Of a stretch of 40,736 bases of DNA, positions 33,817 through 40,736 are shown piece after piece. The position numbers and the translations under genes are program-made. Source of the stretch: Gemmatimonadota bacterium (GTDB taxonomy: Bacteria > JAAXHH01); assembly GCA_026705925.1 (NCBI GenBank), contig JAPOZT010000021.1, positions 1 to 40,736 on the forward strand, in the 5' to 3' direction. Within the stretch, counting starts at the first letter, position 1. Every line of letters starts with the position of its first letter. The notes below the pieces were generated by a model. The model was not told where the DNA came from, did no database searches, and saw only the letters and a list, made by a program, of their open reading frames with translations.

Positions 33817-34446
33817 TTGAAGATCGAAGCCGTGGAATCCCTCGCGATCCCCGAGTTGAAAGTGATTCGCTTCGGCCGATTCAGGGATGACCGGGGGTAC
33901 TTCACCGAATCCTACCGGCTGGGGGATCTTTCGTGCAACCCGGAGACGGCGTTTCTTCGTGATGTCCGTTTTCTACAGATCAACGAGAGTTTCTCCCGCG
34001 CCGGCGTGGTCCGAGGCCTCCATTTCCAGTGGAACCCCCACATGGGAAAACTGGTCCGCGCCGTAAAGGGCCGCATCGTGGATCTGGCGCTCGACATCCG
34101 GTTGGGTTCGCCCACCCTGGGCAAGGTCGTTGCACGCGATATTTCGGAGAATCCGGATGCGGACGATGCCGAGTGGATCTGGGTGCCGACGGGTTTCGCC
34201 CACGGTTTCTTCTGCACGACCGACTGCAGCCTGGAGTACCTGTGCAGCGGGGAGTACAGCCCCGGCAACGAGGCCGGCATCTCACCCCTGGCACCCGACC
34301 TGGACTGGTCGCTTTGCGATCGCGCGTTGAAGCGTGCCTTTGACGAGATCGTCGTGGGTGAAGCCATCCTGTCCGAGAAGGACCGGGACGCGTTCTCAAT
34401 GAGCGACTGGCTGGTGGATGAAAGGTCCGCGAACTTTACGTACTGA
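33817..34446 (+). CDS. dTDP-4-dehydrorhamnose 3,5-epimerase family cupin (RmlC-like)
   Basis: This is a protein of about 209 residues. It has the RmlC signatures DDRGYFTESYR, VVRGLHFQW (catalytic H69) and a Tyr in GEYSPGNEAGI. The family epimerises or isomerises nucleotide-linked 4-keto sugars for surface polysaccharides. I chose the TTG at 33817, which has AGGAG 6 nt upstream; the longer frame to 33751 adds a Ser-rich, non-family segment. No other rhamnose genes are adjacent, so the pathway is not certain; 3,4-ketoisomerase is an alternative. Confidence 0.85.
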   Translation: MKIEAVESLAIPELKVIRFGRFRDDRGYFTESYRLGDLSCNPETAFLRDVRFLQINESFSRAGVVRGLHFQWNPHMGKLVRAVKGRIVDLALDIRLGSPTLGKVVARDISENPDADDAEWIWVPTGFAHGFFCTTDCSLEYLCSGEYSPGNEAGISPLAPDLDWSLCDRALKRAFDEIVVGEAILSEKDRDAFSMSDWLVDERSANFTY

Positions 34447-34518
34447 ACGCACAGCAATGTCGTCGTACAGCAGCAATTCCACGACGCAATACATGCTTCA
34501 ATGAATGGGAGAACCTCT

Positions 34519-34992
34519 ATGACATCGGATCAACCGTCGCTCTGGTCGGACATCCGCGGACTCGTCTTCTTCGGCTGGATTGTCGCGGCGACGCGCCTGC
34601 TGCTGGATTTCGTCGCGCCTGATCAGTCCATGTTCATCGGCGTCTATTTCCTGATGCCCCTGGCCTACCTGTACTACGGGTTAAAAGGCAGGTGGGACCA
34701 TTTGGCCTGGCGGCGGGTGGCGGGATCGCTCATCGTGGTGGTGTTCCTGGTCTGGTTCATTCCGAACCTGATTTCTTACAGTACCGCGTTTTTTGTCGGG
34801 CTGGAGCACGGCCGGTTCTCGCCGGAGAACTCCGGAAGGGTCCTCGCCTATGAGGGGCCGGTCATGACCATATTGAACGGCGGTATGGTTGCGGGGGGCA
34901 CCTTCCTCGCCGGATCGGTCTGGAGCGTCTCGCTGGGCACGCTGTTCATCTGGCTGCCGGGGGCGATGCGCAGGCGGCAGGCTCGAGTCTGA
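34519..34992 (+). CDS. Small four-span membrane protein, unknown function
   Basis: This is a protein of about 157 residues with four hydrophobic segments (near 12-30, 34-55, 65-90 and 110-145) and a basic C-terminal tail (RRRQARV). No family is recognised. The ATG at 34519 has GGGAG 7 nt upstream; an in-frame ATG at 34501 is less likely. It follows the RmlC-like gene by 72 nt and converges on the IolE-like gene with 7 nt between stops. Confidence 0.75.
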   Translation: MTSDQPSLWSDIRGLVFFGWIVAATRLLLDFVAPDQSMFIGVYFLMPLAYLYYGLKGRWDHLAWRRVAGSLIVVVFLVWFIPNLISYSTAFFVGLEHGRFSPENSGRVLAYEGPVMTILNGGMVAGGTFLAGSVWSVSLGTLFIWLPGAMRRRQARV

Positions 34993-34999
34993 CACGTCC

Positions 35000-35884
35000 C
35001 TAAAACCCGATTTTCCGCAGGTACTCCAGCGTCCGCTTCGCGATCGGGAAGGGTTTGTCGAAAGGCGCAGGATACATGTCCTGTTCCACGATGGCGTAAC
35101 CATCGTAGTCGATTCGCTTCAGCAGCCCAAGCAGGGCCGGAAAGTCGACCACGCCCGCCGAGGGTTCGCAGAACATGTCCATGGCCACCGCGTCGGCGAA
35201 GGGGATGTGCTCGGCTTCCACCTTCCGCTGTTTCTCCGGATCCACGCTTTTGAGATGGAGGTAGGGGATCCGGTCGCGGTGTTTTTCGAGGAAGGCCACC
35301 GGATCTCCGCCGCGGTAGGCGTGGTGGCCCACGTCGAAACAGAGCGAGACCCGCCCGGGGTCGGTGTCTGCCAGGAAACGCTCGATCTGTTCCTCGTATT
35401 CGACGTGAGTCTCCGCGTGGGGGTGGAACACGAGATGGAGCCCGAATGAGTTGCGGGCGAGATCGGCCACGCGGTGGGTCGTGTCGATAAGGCGCCGCCA
35501 GTGCTCGTCGTCCAGGATCCGGGGTTCGATCATTTCGCCGGTGAACAGGTCGGAGTAGGTCCCGTCAATCAGGACGAGAAAACCGGCCCCGGTGGCAGCC
35601 AGCAGTTCTCCCGCGCCCACCACCTGCTGCTCCAGTTCGGCCCAGCGGTCCGGGTCCTCGAGGTTCCCCATGGCGAAGGCGCTGGTCACCTTGAGGTTCC
35701 GAGCCGCCAGTTCCCGCTGCAGCCGGTCGATCTCCGTGGGCAGATATCCGTAGGGCCCCAGTTCGATCCACGTGTAGCCTGCTTCGGCCACCTCGTCCAT
35801 GAACCGTTGCCACGGGGTCTGCCGTGGGTCGTCGGGAAACCAGACGCCCCAGGAATCCGGCGCACTGCCGATGCGGATGTTCAC
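35000..35884 (-). CDS. Sugar phosphate isomerase/epimerase (IolE-like)
   Basis: This 294-residue xylose isomerase-like TIM barrel begins VNIRIGSAPDSWGVW, typical of the group near inosose dehydratase (IolE). Late motifs are CFDVGHHAY and YLHLKSVDP, with an EQD near the end, which give the metal ligands. The start is GTG at 35884, preceded by GGGGAGG 5 nt upstream; a longer frame to 36043 runs into the IolD-like gene and is not needed. It lies 11 nt after that gene. In inositol breakdown IolE forms the trione substrate of IolD, but this subfamily differs from classic IolE, so the substrate is open. Confidence 0.85.
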   Translation of the reverse strand: MNIRIGSAPDSWGVWFPDDPRQTPWQRFMDEVAEAGYTWIELGPYGYLPTEIDRLQRELAARNLKVTSAFAMGNLEDPDRWAELEQQVVGAGELLAATGAGFLVLIDGTYSDLFTGEMIEPRILDDEHWRRLIDTTHRVADLARNSFGLHLVFHPHAETHVEYEEQIERFLADTDPGRVSLCFDVGHHAYRGGDPVAFLEKHRDRIPYLHLKSVDPEKQRKVEAEHIPFADAVAMDMFCEPSAGVVDFPALLGLLKRIDYDGYAIVEQDMYPAPFDKPFPIAKRTLEYLRKIGF

Positions 35885-35895
35885 GGCGTCCTCCC

Positions 35896-37785
35896 CTAGT
35901 AGTGAAACCGCTGGCTCGTGCGGCGTTCGGCCTCGTATCCCTCGCGCAGTTTCCGCGTCATGGGATCGTTGGTCGCCTCGGCGGACGCGATGTCCCACCA
36001 TACGTCGGACGGCGGCAGGTAGCGGTGTTTCTCGGTCTCGCACACGATCACGCAGGCCCGCGTCTCCGACCGGGCTTCCCGGAGCGCCTGTCGTAACTCG
36101 TCCGGCGACTTAACGTGCCACGCCCGCGCGCCGAAACTCCTGGCGTTGGCCGCGAAATCGATCTCCAGGTATTCCCCTTCGAGACGGTCCGAACCGGCGT
36201 CCCGTCCGCGGAACTCGTTGCCGAAGGACCGGCCCGCCCGGGCCATCTGCAGGGCCCGGATGATCTGGTAGCCGTGGTTCTCCGAGATGACGACGGTCAC
36301 CTTGAGGCCCTCCTGCATGGCGGTCATGAGCTCGGTGGGATTCATCAGGTAGGTCCCGTCGCCGATGTAGACGTAGATCTCGTCATGTTTCCCGGCCATG
36401 CGGGTGCCCAGTCCGGCCGGCAGTTCCCAGCCCATGCACGAATAGCCGAATTCCAGGTAGCAGGCCGCGCCGCCCGTCACGTCCCAGAGCCGGTGCAGGT
36501 CGCCCGGTGGGCTGCCGGCGGCGGCGATGACGCAGTCGCCTTCCCGGGCTTCGCCGTTCAGAGTCTGGATGAGTTGGGCCTGGCTCATGGCCTCGCCGGG
36601 GTGATCGACGTAGACCTCTACTTTCAGCGACCGATGGTAGGCGTCCATGTGGCGCTGTACCGCTGTACGATAGGACGCACTGGGCCGGATGCCGGCCTCC
36701 CGCGCGGCATCGGCCAGGGCGGTCAGCGCTTCCCGGGCGTCGGCCGTGACCGGTAAGGCGCCCTGCTTGTAGGCGTCGTGTCCGGCCACGTTGATGCCGA
36801 TGAACCGGACGTTGGGATGTGAAAAAGCCGACTGCGAGCCGGTGGAGAAATCGGTCAGCCGCGTCCCCACGGCGATGACCAGGTCGGCCTCGGCGGCGAT
36901 CTTCGCGCCCGCCGGCGTACCGGTTACGCCGAACCCGCCGATCGCCCAGTCCGAGGAATTGCGCATGGCGCCCTTGCCGCCGAAGGTCTCTCCCACGGGG
37001 ATGCCGCAGGTCTCGACGAAGTCCGCGAGGGCGTCCCAGGCTTCCGAGTAATGGACGCCGCCGCCCGCGATGATCATGGGCCGCTTCGCCCCTTTCAGCA
37101 GCTCGACCGCCTCAGCAATACGCGCTTTCGTCGGCGGCCTGCGCTCCACGCGCCAGACCCGTTTCCCGAAGAAGTGGGCCGGGTAGTCGTAGGCGTGGGC
37201 CTGAACGTCCTGGGGCAGCGAAATCGTCACCGCGCCCGTCTCCGCCGGATCGGTGAGCACGCGCATGGCCTCCGGCAGGGCGGTAAGCAGTTGTTCGGGC
37301 CGGTTGACCCGGTCGAAGAACCGGCTGACCGGACGGAAGCAGTCGTTGACGCTCACCTCGGCGGACACCGGGTGCTCGAGTTCCTGCAGCACCGGGCCCT
37401 GGTACCGGGTGGCGTAGTAGTCGGACGGCAGCAGGAGCACGGGCAGGCGGTTGATCGTGGCCGTTGCCGCGCCGGACAGCATGTTGGTCGAACCCGGTCC
37501 GATCGACGCTGTACACGCGATGGTGGCCATGCGGTGGTTCACCTTGGCGTAACCCGAGGCGGTGTGCACCATGGACTGCTCGTTGCAGGGCTGGTGGTAG
37601 GTCAGGTCCTGTCCATACTCGAAAAGGGCCTGGCCCAGCCCGGCCACGTTCCCATGGCCGAATATGCCGAATATGGCGGGGATGAAACGACGCTCCACGC
37701 CGTCGCGCTCGCTGTACTGCTCGGACAGGTACTTGACTACCGCCTGCGCCGTGGTCAGGCGGACCCTGTCGTGGGGGTATGCCAT
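35896..37785 (-). CDS. iolD: TPP-dependent trihydroxycyclohexane-dione acylhydrolase-like enzyme (IolD)
   Basis: This is a 629-residue protein of the acetolactate synthase superfamily. It resembles IolD (3D-(3,5/4)-trihydroxycyclohexane-1,2-dione hydrolase), which opens the ring in inositol breakdown. E69 (HQPCNEQS) fits the TPP-activating Glu. The TPP-Mg motif begins GDG at 475-477 and ends at EN 502-503. Length is close to that of Bacillus IolD. The ATG at 37785 has GGAG 6 nt upstream; a longer frame to 38055 is spurious. The gene is 64 nt behind the IolG-like gene. Other iol genes (iolB, C, J, A) are not in the window, so the real substrate may be another cyclitol. Confidence 0.85.
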   Translation of the reverse strand: MAYPHDRVRLTTAQAVVKYLSEQYSERDGVERRFIPAIFGIFGHGNVAGLGQALFEYGQDLTYHQPCNEQSMVHTASGYAKVNHRMATIACTASIGPGSTNMLSGAATATINRLPVLLLPSDYYATRYQGPVLQELEHPVSAEVSVNDCFRPVSRFFDRVNRPEQLLTALPEAMRVLTDPAETGAVTISLPQDVQAHAYDYPAHFFGKRVWRVERRPPTKARIAEAVELLKGAKRPMIIAGGGVHYSEAWDALADFVETCGIPVGETFGGKGAMRNSSDWAIGGFGVTGTPAGAKIAAEADLVIAVGTRLTDFSTGSQSAFSHPNVRFIGINVAGHDAYKQGALPVTADAREALTALADAAREAGIRPSASYRTAVQRHMDAYHRSLKVEVYVDHPGEAMSQAQLIQTLNGEAREGDCVIAAAGSPPGDLHRLWDVTGGAACYLEFGYSCMGWELPAGLGTRMAGKHDEIYVYIGDGTYLMNPTELMTAMQEGLKVTVVISENHGYQIIRALQMARAGRSFGNEFRGRDAGSDRLEGEYLEIDFAANARSFGARAWHVKSPDELRQALREARSETRACVIVCETEKHRYLPPSDVWWDIASAEATNDPMTRKLREGYEAERRTSQRFHY

Positions 37786-37849
37786 GATCTGCTCCTTCGA
37801 TGACTCGGCGCGGGGCCAGAGAAGTAACCCATGACCTGCGCCAGGTAAC

Positions 37850-39013
37850 TCAGCCGATTTCCTGCACCGTTTCCCAGCGGTCGGACGACCAGGAACGCTC
37901 GATCGCCGAAAGCACGCCCGCGACGGCCCGCGCTTCGTTGAAGCCGGGCTCGCCCTGCCTGCCCGCCGCGATGGACTGCAGAAAGTTAAAGGTCTCGATC
38001 GCCTTGAGGTCGTCGTATCCGAGTCCCACGGCCGGCCCGGGGTTGAAGTGGACATGCCCGGGATAGGCTGGACCGCTCTGCAGGGTGACGAACCCCTCGT
38101 GTGGGCTGTCGACCGTGTACAGCTGCAGTTCGTTCATGCGCTCGAAGTCCCACCGGACCGCGCCCGTCGTGCCGTGGATCTCGAAGGCCATCTGGCATTT
38201 CGTTCCCTGGATCACGCGGTCGACTTCGAAGGAACCGCGAGCGCCGTTCCCGAACTCCACCAGCGCCCCGGCGTAGTCTTCGTTGGTCACGGGTTCGCGT
38301 TGCCCGCCGGTCCCGACGGAAAAGTGGGTTCCCTCGCCGGCCGGCGCGACGGGGCGGTCTTCGATGATCAGCGCCTTCTGCCCCACCACGCGCCTGATGG
38401 GACCTGCGAGCATGTGGGCCATGTCCACGACGTGGGACATGAGGTCACCCAGCGCACCGCTTCCGGCATCCGCTCGCCGGAAGCGCCAGGAGAGCACGCC
38501 GTCGGGATGACTCGCGTACCCCGCGAAGAACCGGCCGCGGTAGTGGGTGAGGTCGCCCAGCACTCCGTCAACGACAAGGCTACGCGTGTGCTGCACCAGC
38601 GGCGCCCAGCGATAGTTGTAACCCACCCAGGTCAGGATGCCGGCTTCGGCGGCCGCCCGGGTGATTTGGGCCGTTTCCTCGGGGGAGCGGCCCACGGGTT
38701 TCTCACAAAAGATATGCTTGCCTGCCGCTGCGGCGGCACGGACCATGTCCAGGTGGAGATGATTCGGCGCGGCGATGTTGACCACGGAAACGTCCGGGTC
38801 TTCCATGACTTCGCGCCAGTCCGTCGTGGTCCTGGTGAATCCCAGCATGTCACGGGCCTGCTCGCACCGCGCGGCCACGTCGTCGGCACAGACGACCAGT
38901 TCCGGTACCAGCCCGCATTCGGGGAAGCGCTGCCGGACCTGGTGGTAGGCCCGGCCGTGGACCATGCCCATCCACCCCATACCGATGATGCCGATGCCGA
39001 TCGGCGAGGCCAT
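37850..39013 (-). CDS. Gfo/Idh/MocA oxidoreductase (IolG-like)
   Basis: This 387-residue protein starts with a Rossmann fold (IGIIGMGWMGMVHGRAY) and has an intact EKP motif (FCEKPVG). The C-terminal domain shows DLMSHVVDMAHML with the expected Asp and His. It is the likely polyol or sugar dehydrogenase of the operon, comparable in role to inositol 2-dehydrogenase. The start is ATG at 39013 with CGGAG upstream. It is 69 nt behind the Nramp-like gene and 64 nt ahead of the IolD-like gene. Confidence 0.92.
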   Translation of the reverse strand: MASPIGIGIIGMGWMGMVHGRAYHQVRQRFPECGLVPELVVCADDVAARCEQARDMLGFTRTTTDWREVMEDPDVSVVNIAAPNHLHLDMVRAAAAAGKHIFCEKPVGRSPEETAQITRAAAEAGILTWVGYNYRWAPLVQHTRSLVVDGVLGDLTHYRGRFFAGYASHPDGVLSWRFRRADAGSGALGDLMSHVVDMAHMLAGPIRRVVGQKALIIEDRPVAPAGEGTHFSVGTGGQREPVTNEDYAGALVEFGNGARGSFEVDRVIQGTKCQMAFEIHGTTGAVRWDFERMNELQLYTVDSPHEGFVTLQSGPAYPGHVHFNPGPAVGLGYDDLKAIETFNFLQSIAAGRQGEPGFNEARAVAGVLSAIERSWSSDRWETVQEIG

Positions 39014-39082
39014 TTCATCCGCTCCGTTTTATTGATCGCACCGTTCGCCGGGGTCCTCAGCTCCGCAGCTCGATCGCCCTGG

Positions 39083-40315
39083 TCAACCCAGCGCGTCGAT
39101 CAACTGATTCACGCCGAGATACAGGAAAAGGACCAGCGCGAGGACGAGGAGCACGTTCAGCAGCCACCCCGTCTTCAGGTCTCCGACCCAGGCCCGTTTC
39201 GAGTTCATGTACAGCAGGGTGCCGGCCAGGAACGGCATGAAGAAGGCGCCGACCACCGTGTAGATGATGACGATGGACACCGGCCGGTCGAAAAGCAGCA
39301 GTGTCATGGTCGGAAAAGTCAGGAACAGCAGGAACCCGCGGTAGTAACGGGAGTCGGTCCGGACCATGGCCTCGCGGGCCTCTCGGGACGCGTTTTTGAA
39401 CAGCGCCATGAAGTCGGCGAACAGGTAGGGGATGCCTTGCCAGACGCCCAGCACCGAGGTGATGACCGCGGCCCAGAAACCCAGGTAGAGGGACCACCGC
39501 CCGAAGGGTCCCAGCGCCATTTCCAGCCGGTCCGCCATGCCCAGTACGATATCGATGCCCACGGCCTCGGGACGTATCTGCGCGCCGAGAATCATGACAG
39601 CAATGCCGAAGAAACCCGTCAGGATATAGGCGCCGCCGAGATCGATCCGTATGCCTTTGAGCCACTCGCCACCTTCGCGGCCGGCTTCCCGGATCCAGTA
39701 CCCGTAGCACATGACCGACAGGCTGCCGCCCACGCCGCCCAGGACGCTCAGTACGGCGACCACCGAACCAGAAGGCGCACTCGGAAGGGCGATGCCGCGC
39801 AGGATGTCGCCGATATCGGGGCGGAGCGCCCAGGCACTGATCAGGAAGCTCACGAACATCAGTCCGACGAGCACCTTCATGACGGTCAGGAAGAATCCGA
39901 AACGGCCCGCCCAGACCATGACGCACGCGGCCAGGGCGTGTATAATCCCCCACTGCGCGACCGAAAGCGCTGGGAAAACCGTGTGGCCGGCAATGCCGGA
40001 AGCCGAAAGCAGCCCTCCGCCGACCAGGAAGGACCAGATGAGGAGATAGAGCAGGAAGAAATACTGTACGGGCCTGCCGAGGCGCTCCACCCAGCCTTCC
40101 AGGAGCGTGGTGCCCGTCGCGAGCTGCCAGCGTCCGACCCCTTCGTTCAGGGCGAACTTGAGCACGGCGCCCCAGACGAGGGCCCACAGCAGCACCGTAC
40201 CGAAATTCGCGCCGGCGTTGGTAGCCGAAATCATGTCCCCGGCACCCACCCCCGTCGCCGCGACGGCGATCCCAGGTCCCATCAGGGCGAGCATCTGGAA
40301 AAAGTTCAGTTTCAA
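39083..40315 (-). CDS. Nramp-fold transporter lacking the metal-binding motifs
   Basis: This is a protein of about 410 residues with about 11 hydrophobic segments. The first aligns without gaps to Nramp TM1: GPGIAVAATGVGAGD against the family pattern GPGFL...DPGN, so DPGN is G24-A-G-D27. In TM6 the expected A/M-P-H region reads GGSLSVMCYGY (about 196-206). Both canonical metal-binding sites are thus changed. The TTG at 40315 overlaps the stop of the upstream gene (40314-40312); an ATG at 40294 is an alternative. Position in an inositol-like operon suggests transport of its substrate or of a coupled ion rather than Mn or Fe. This is inference. Confidence 0.85.
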   Translation of the reverse strand: MKLNFFQMLALMGPGIAVAATGVGAGDMISATNAGANFGTVLLWALVWGAVLKFALNEGVGRWQLATGTTLLEGWVERLGRPVQYFFLLYLLIWSFLVGGGLLSASGIAGHTVFPALSVAQWGIIHALAACVMVWAGRFGFFLTVMKVLVGLMFVSFLISAWALRPDIGDILRGIALPSAPSGSVVAVLSVLGGVGGSLSVMCYGYWIREAGREGGEWLKGIRIDLGGAYILTGFFGIAVMILGAQIRPEAVGIDIVLGMADRLEMALGPFGRWSLYLGFWAAVITSVLGVWQGIPYLFADFMALFKNASREAREAMVRTDSRYYRGFLLFLTFPTMTLLLFDRPVSIVIIYTVVGAFFMPFLAGTLLYMNSKRAWVGDLKTGWLLNVLLVLALVLFLYLGVNQLIDALG

Positions 40316-40736
40316 ATCTCGTCCCGCATCATTTCGTCCAGGTACCGTTTGCCGGACAGGATCGCGTTGAAGGGATCGGCGCCCGTGGCCAGCTCGATGC
40401 TGATGTACCCGTCGAAGCCGCCGTCCCGCATGATCCGAAGCGCCCGGCGATAGTCGATCATGCCCTCGCCGAGGGGCGCGTTGATGTGCTGGGCGCGGTC
40501 TTCTTCCTGGAAGTAGATCCGTTGTATGTTCTTGACGTGCCAGAAGTTGGAGTGCGGGGCGAGCATGCGGCACACGTCGTCCCAACCGCCCTCGGGCGTC
40601 GCGTAGGCGAAGTAGAAATTGCCGAGATCCGGATTCGCCTTGATCAGGGGATGGCCGACGAGGTCGATGAGCCTCAGCATGCCTTCCGGGGTGTCCACGA
40701 TGCTGTTCTGGTGGAGTTCCAGGGTCAGTTCGGTAC
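40312..40736 (-). CDS. Sugar phosphate isomerase/epimerase (TIM barrel), C-terminal part
   Basis: The frame runs off the right edge, so the N-terminus is missing; about 140 residues are seen. ELTLELHQNSIVDTPE gives the metal Glu and a His, followed by KANPDLGNF, FWHVKN and YISIELATG. These are the late barrel strands of the xylose isomerase-like family. Its stop overlaps the TTG start of the Nramp-like gene, which indicates translational coupling. It is the first visible gene of the iol-like operon; the substrate is not known. Confidence 0.85.
   Translation of the reverse strand, partial: TELTLELHQNSIVDTPEGMLRLIDLVGHPLIKANPDLGNFYFAYATPEGGWDDVCRMLAPHSNFWHVKNIQRIYFQEEDRAQHINAPLGEGMIDYRRALRIMRDGGFDGYISIELATGADPFNAILSGKRYLDEMMRDEI

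Noticed and set aside
38048..40453. 801-codon open frame on the plus strand
   Set aside because: It lies antisense to the IolG-like, Nramp-like and isomerase genes, which have clear families and ribosome sites; the translated frame shows no domain and is rich in Arg, His and Gln, as expected of a GC-rich shadow.

Overview
The window is GC-rich, densely coded DNA from an uncultured-looking Gram-negative bacterium. Three kinds of evidence point to a Gram-negative cell: several secreted lipoproteins with a Cys lipobox, a Tsx-like outer-membrane barrel, and a periplasmic adaptor with an ABC ATPase. The mix of gene families includes three PhyH-type dioxygenases, three Gfo/Idh/MocA oxidoreductases, two amidohydrolase-2 enzymes, DUF3500, TIM-barrel sugar isomerases, and LRR and ankyrin proteins. 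It resembles Latescibacterota, Poribacteria or Gemmatimonadota metagenome genomes. That placement is inference from gene content; there is no rRNA or tRNA in the window to test it.

Layout. 1-1306: end of an HlyD-type adaptor and an ABC ATPase (export). 1314-8500 (minus): a very large lipoprotein with Big2-like, LRR and metzincin parts, an M23 peptidase, and a family-5 solute-binding protein with a Pro/Gly-rich stalk. 8721-9950: a small retropepsin-like protease facing a PhyH dioxygenase. 10071-12074: a Fic protein plus DUF2283 pair, with consensus promoters arranged back to back towards an amidohydrolase (12075-13190). 13275-17452: an oxidoreductase, a small lipoprotein, DUF1697, an EEP hydrolase and a HigB/HigA toxin-antitoxin pair in visibly more AT-rich DNA. 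17633-25937 (plus): an MFS carrier, a lipoprotein alpha/beta hydrolase, an oxidoreductase, a permease-prefix membrane protein, an esterase and a PhyH enzyme. 26012-30797 (plus): an outer-membrane barrel, zinc alcohol dehydrogenase, DUF899, ankyrin protein and 2-hydroxyacid dehydrogenase. 30799-33573 (minus): a compact PhyH, amidohydrolase and DUF3500 operon. 33817-34992 (plus): an RmlC-like cupin and a small membrane protein. 35000-40736 (minus): a five-gene, inositol-catabolism-like operon consisting of a TIM-barrel isomerase (cut by the window end), an Nramp-fold carrier, an IolG-like dehydrogenase, an IolD-like TPP enzyme and an IolE-like isomerase.

Most genes look catabolic: oxidation of alcohols, sugars or cyclitols, ring or ester hydrolysis, and uptake. 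Two observations stand out. First, the carrier in the iol-like operon has the Nramp fold signature but has lost the metal-binding DPGN and MPH motifs, so it is a candidate for a repurposed carrier serving the cyclitol/sugar pathway. Second, at least five unrelated plus-strand genes end in short tandem repeats that copy the last codons together with the stop codon. The unit differs at each locus (about 13-39 bp) and the period is often a multiple of three. The Fic-DUF2283 module and the PhyH-amidohydrolase-DUF3500 operon are further candidates for undescribed systems.
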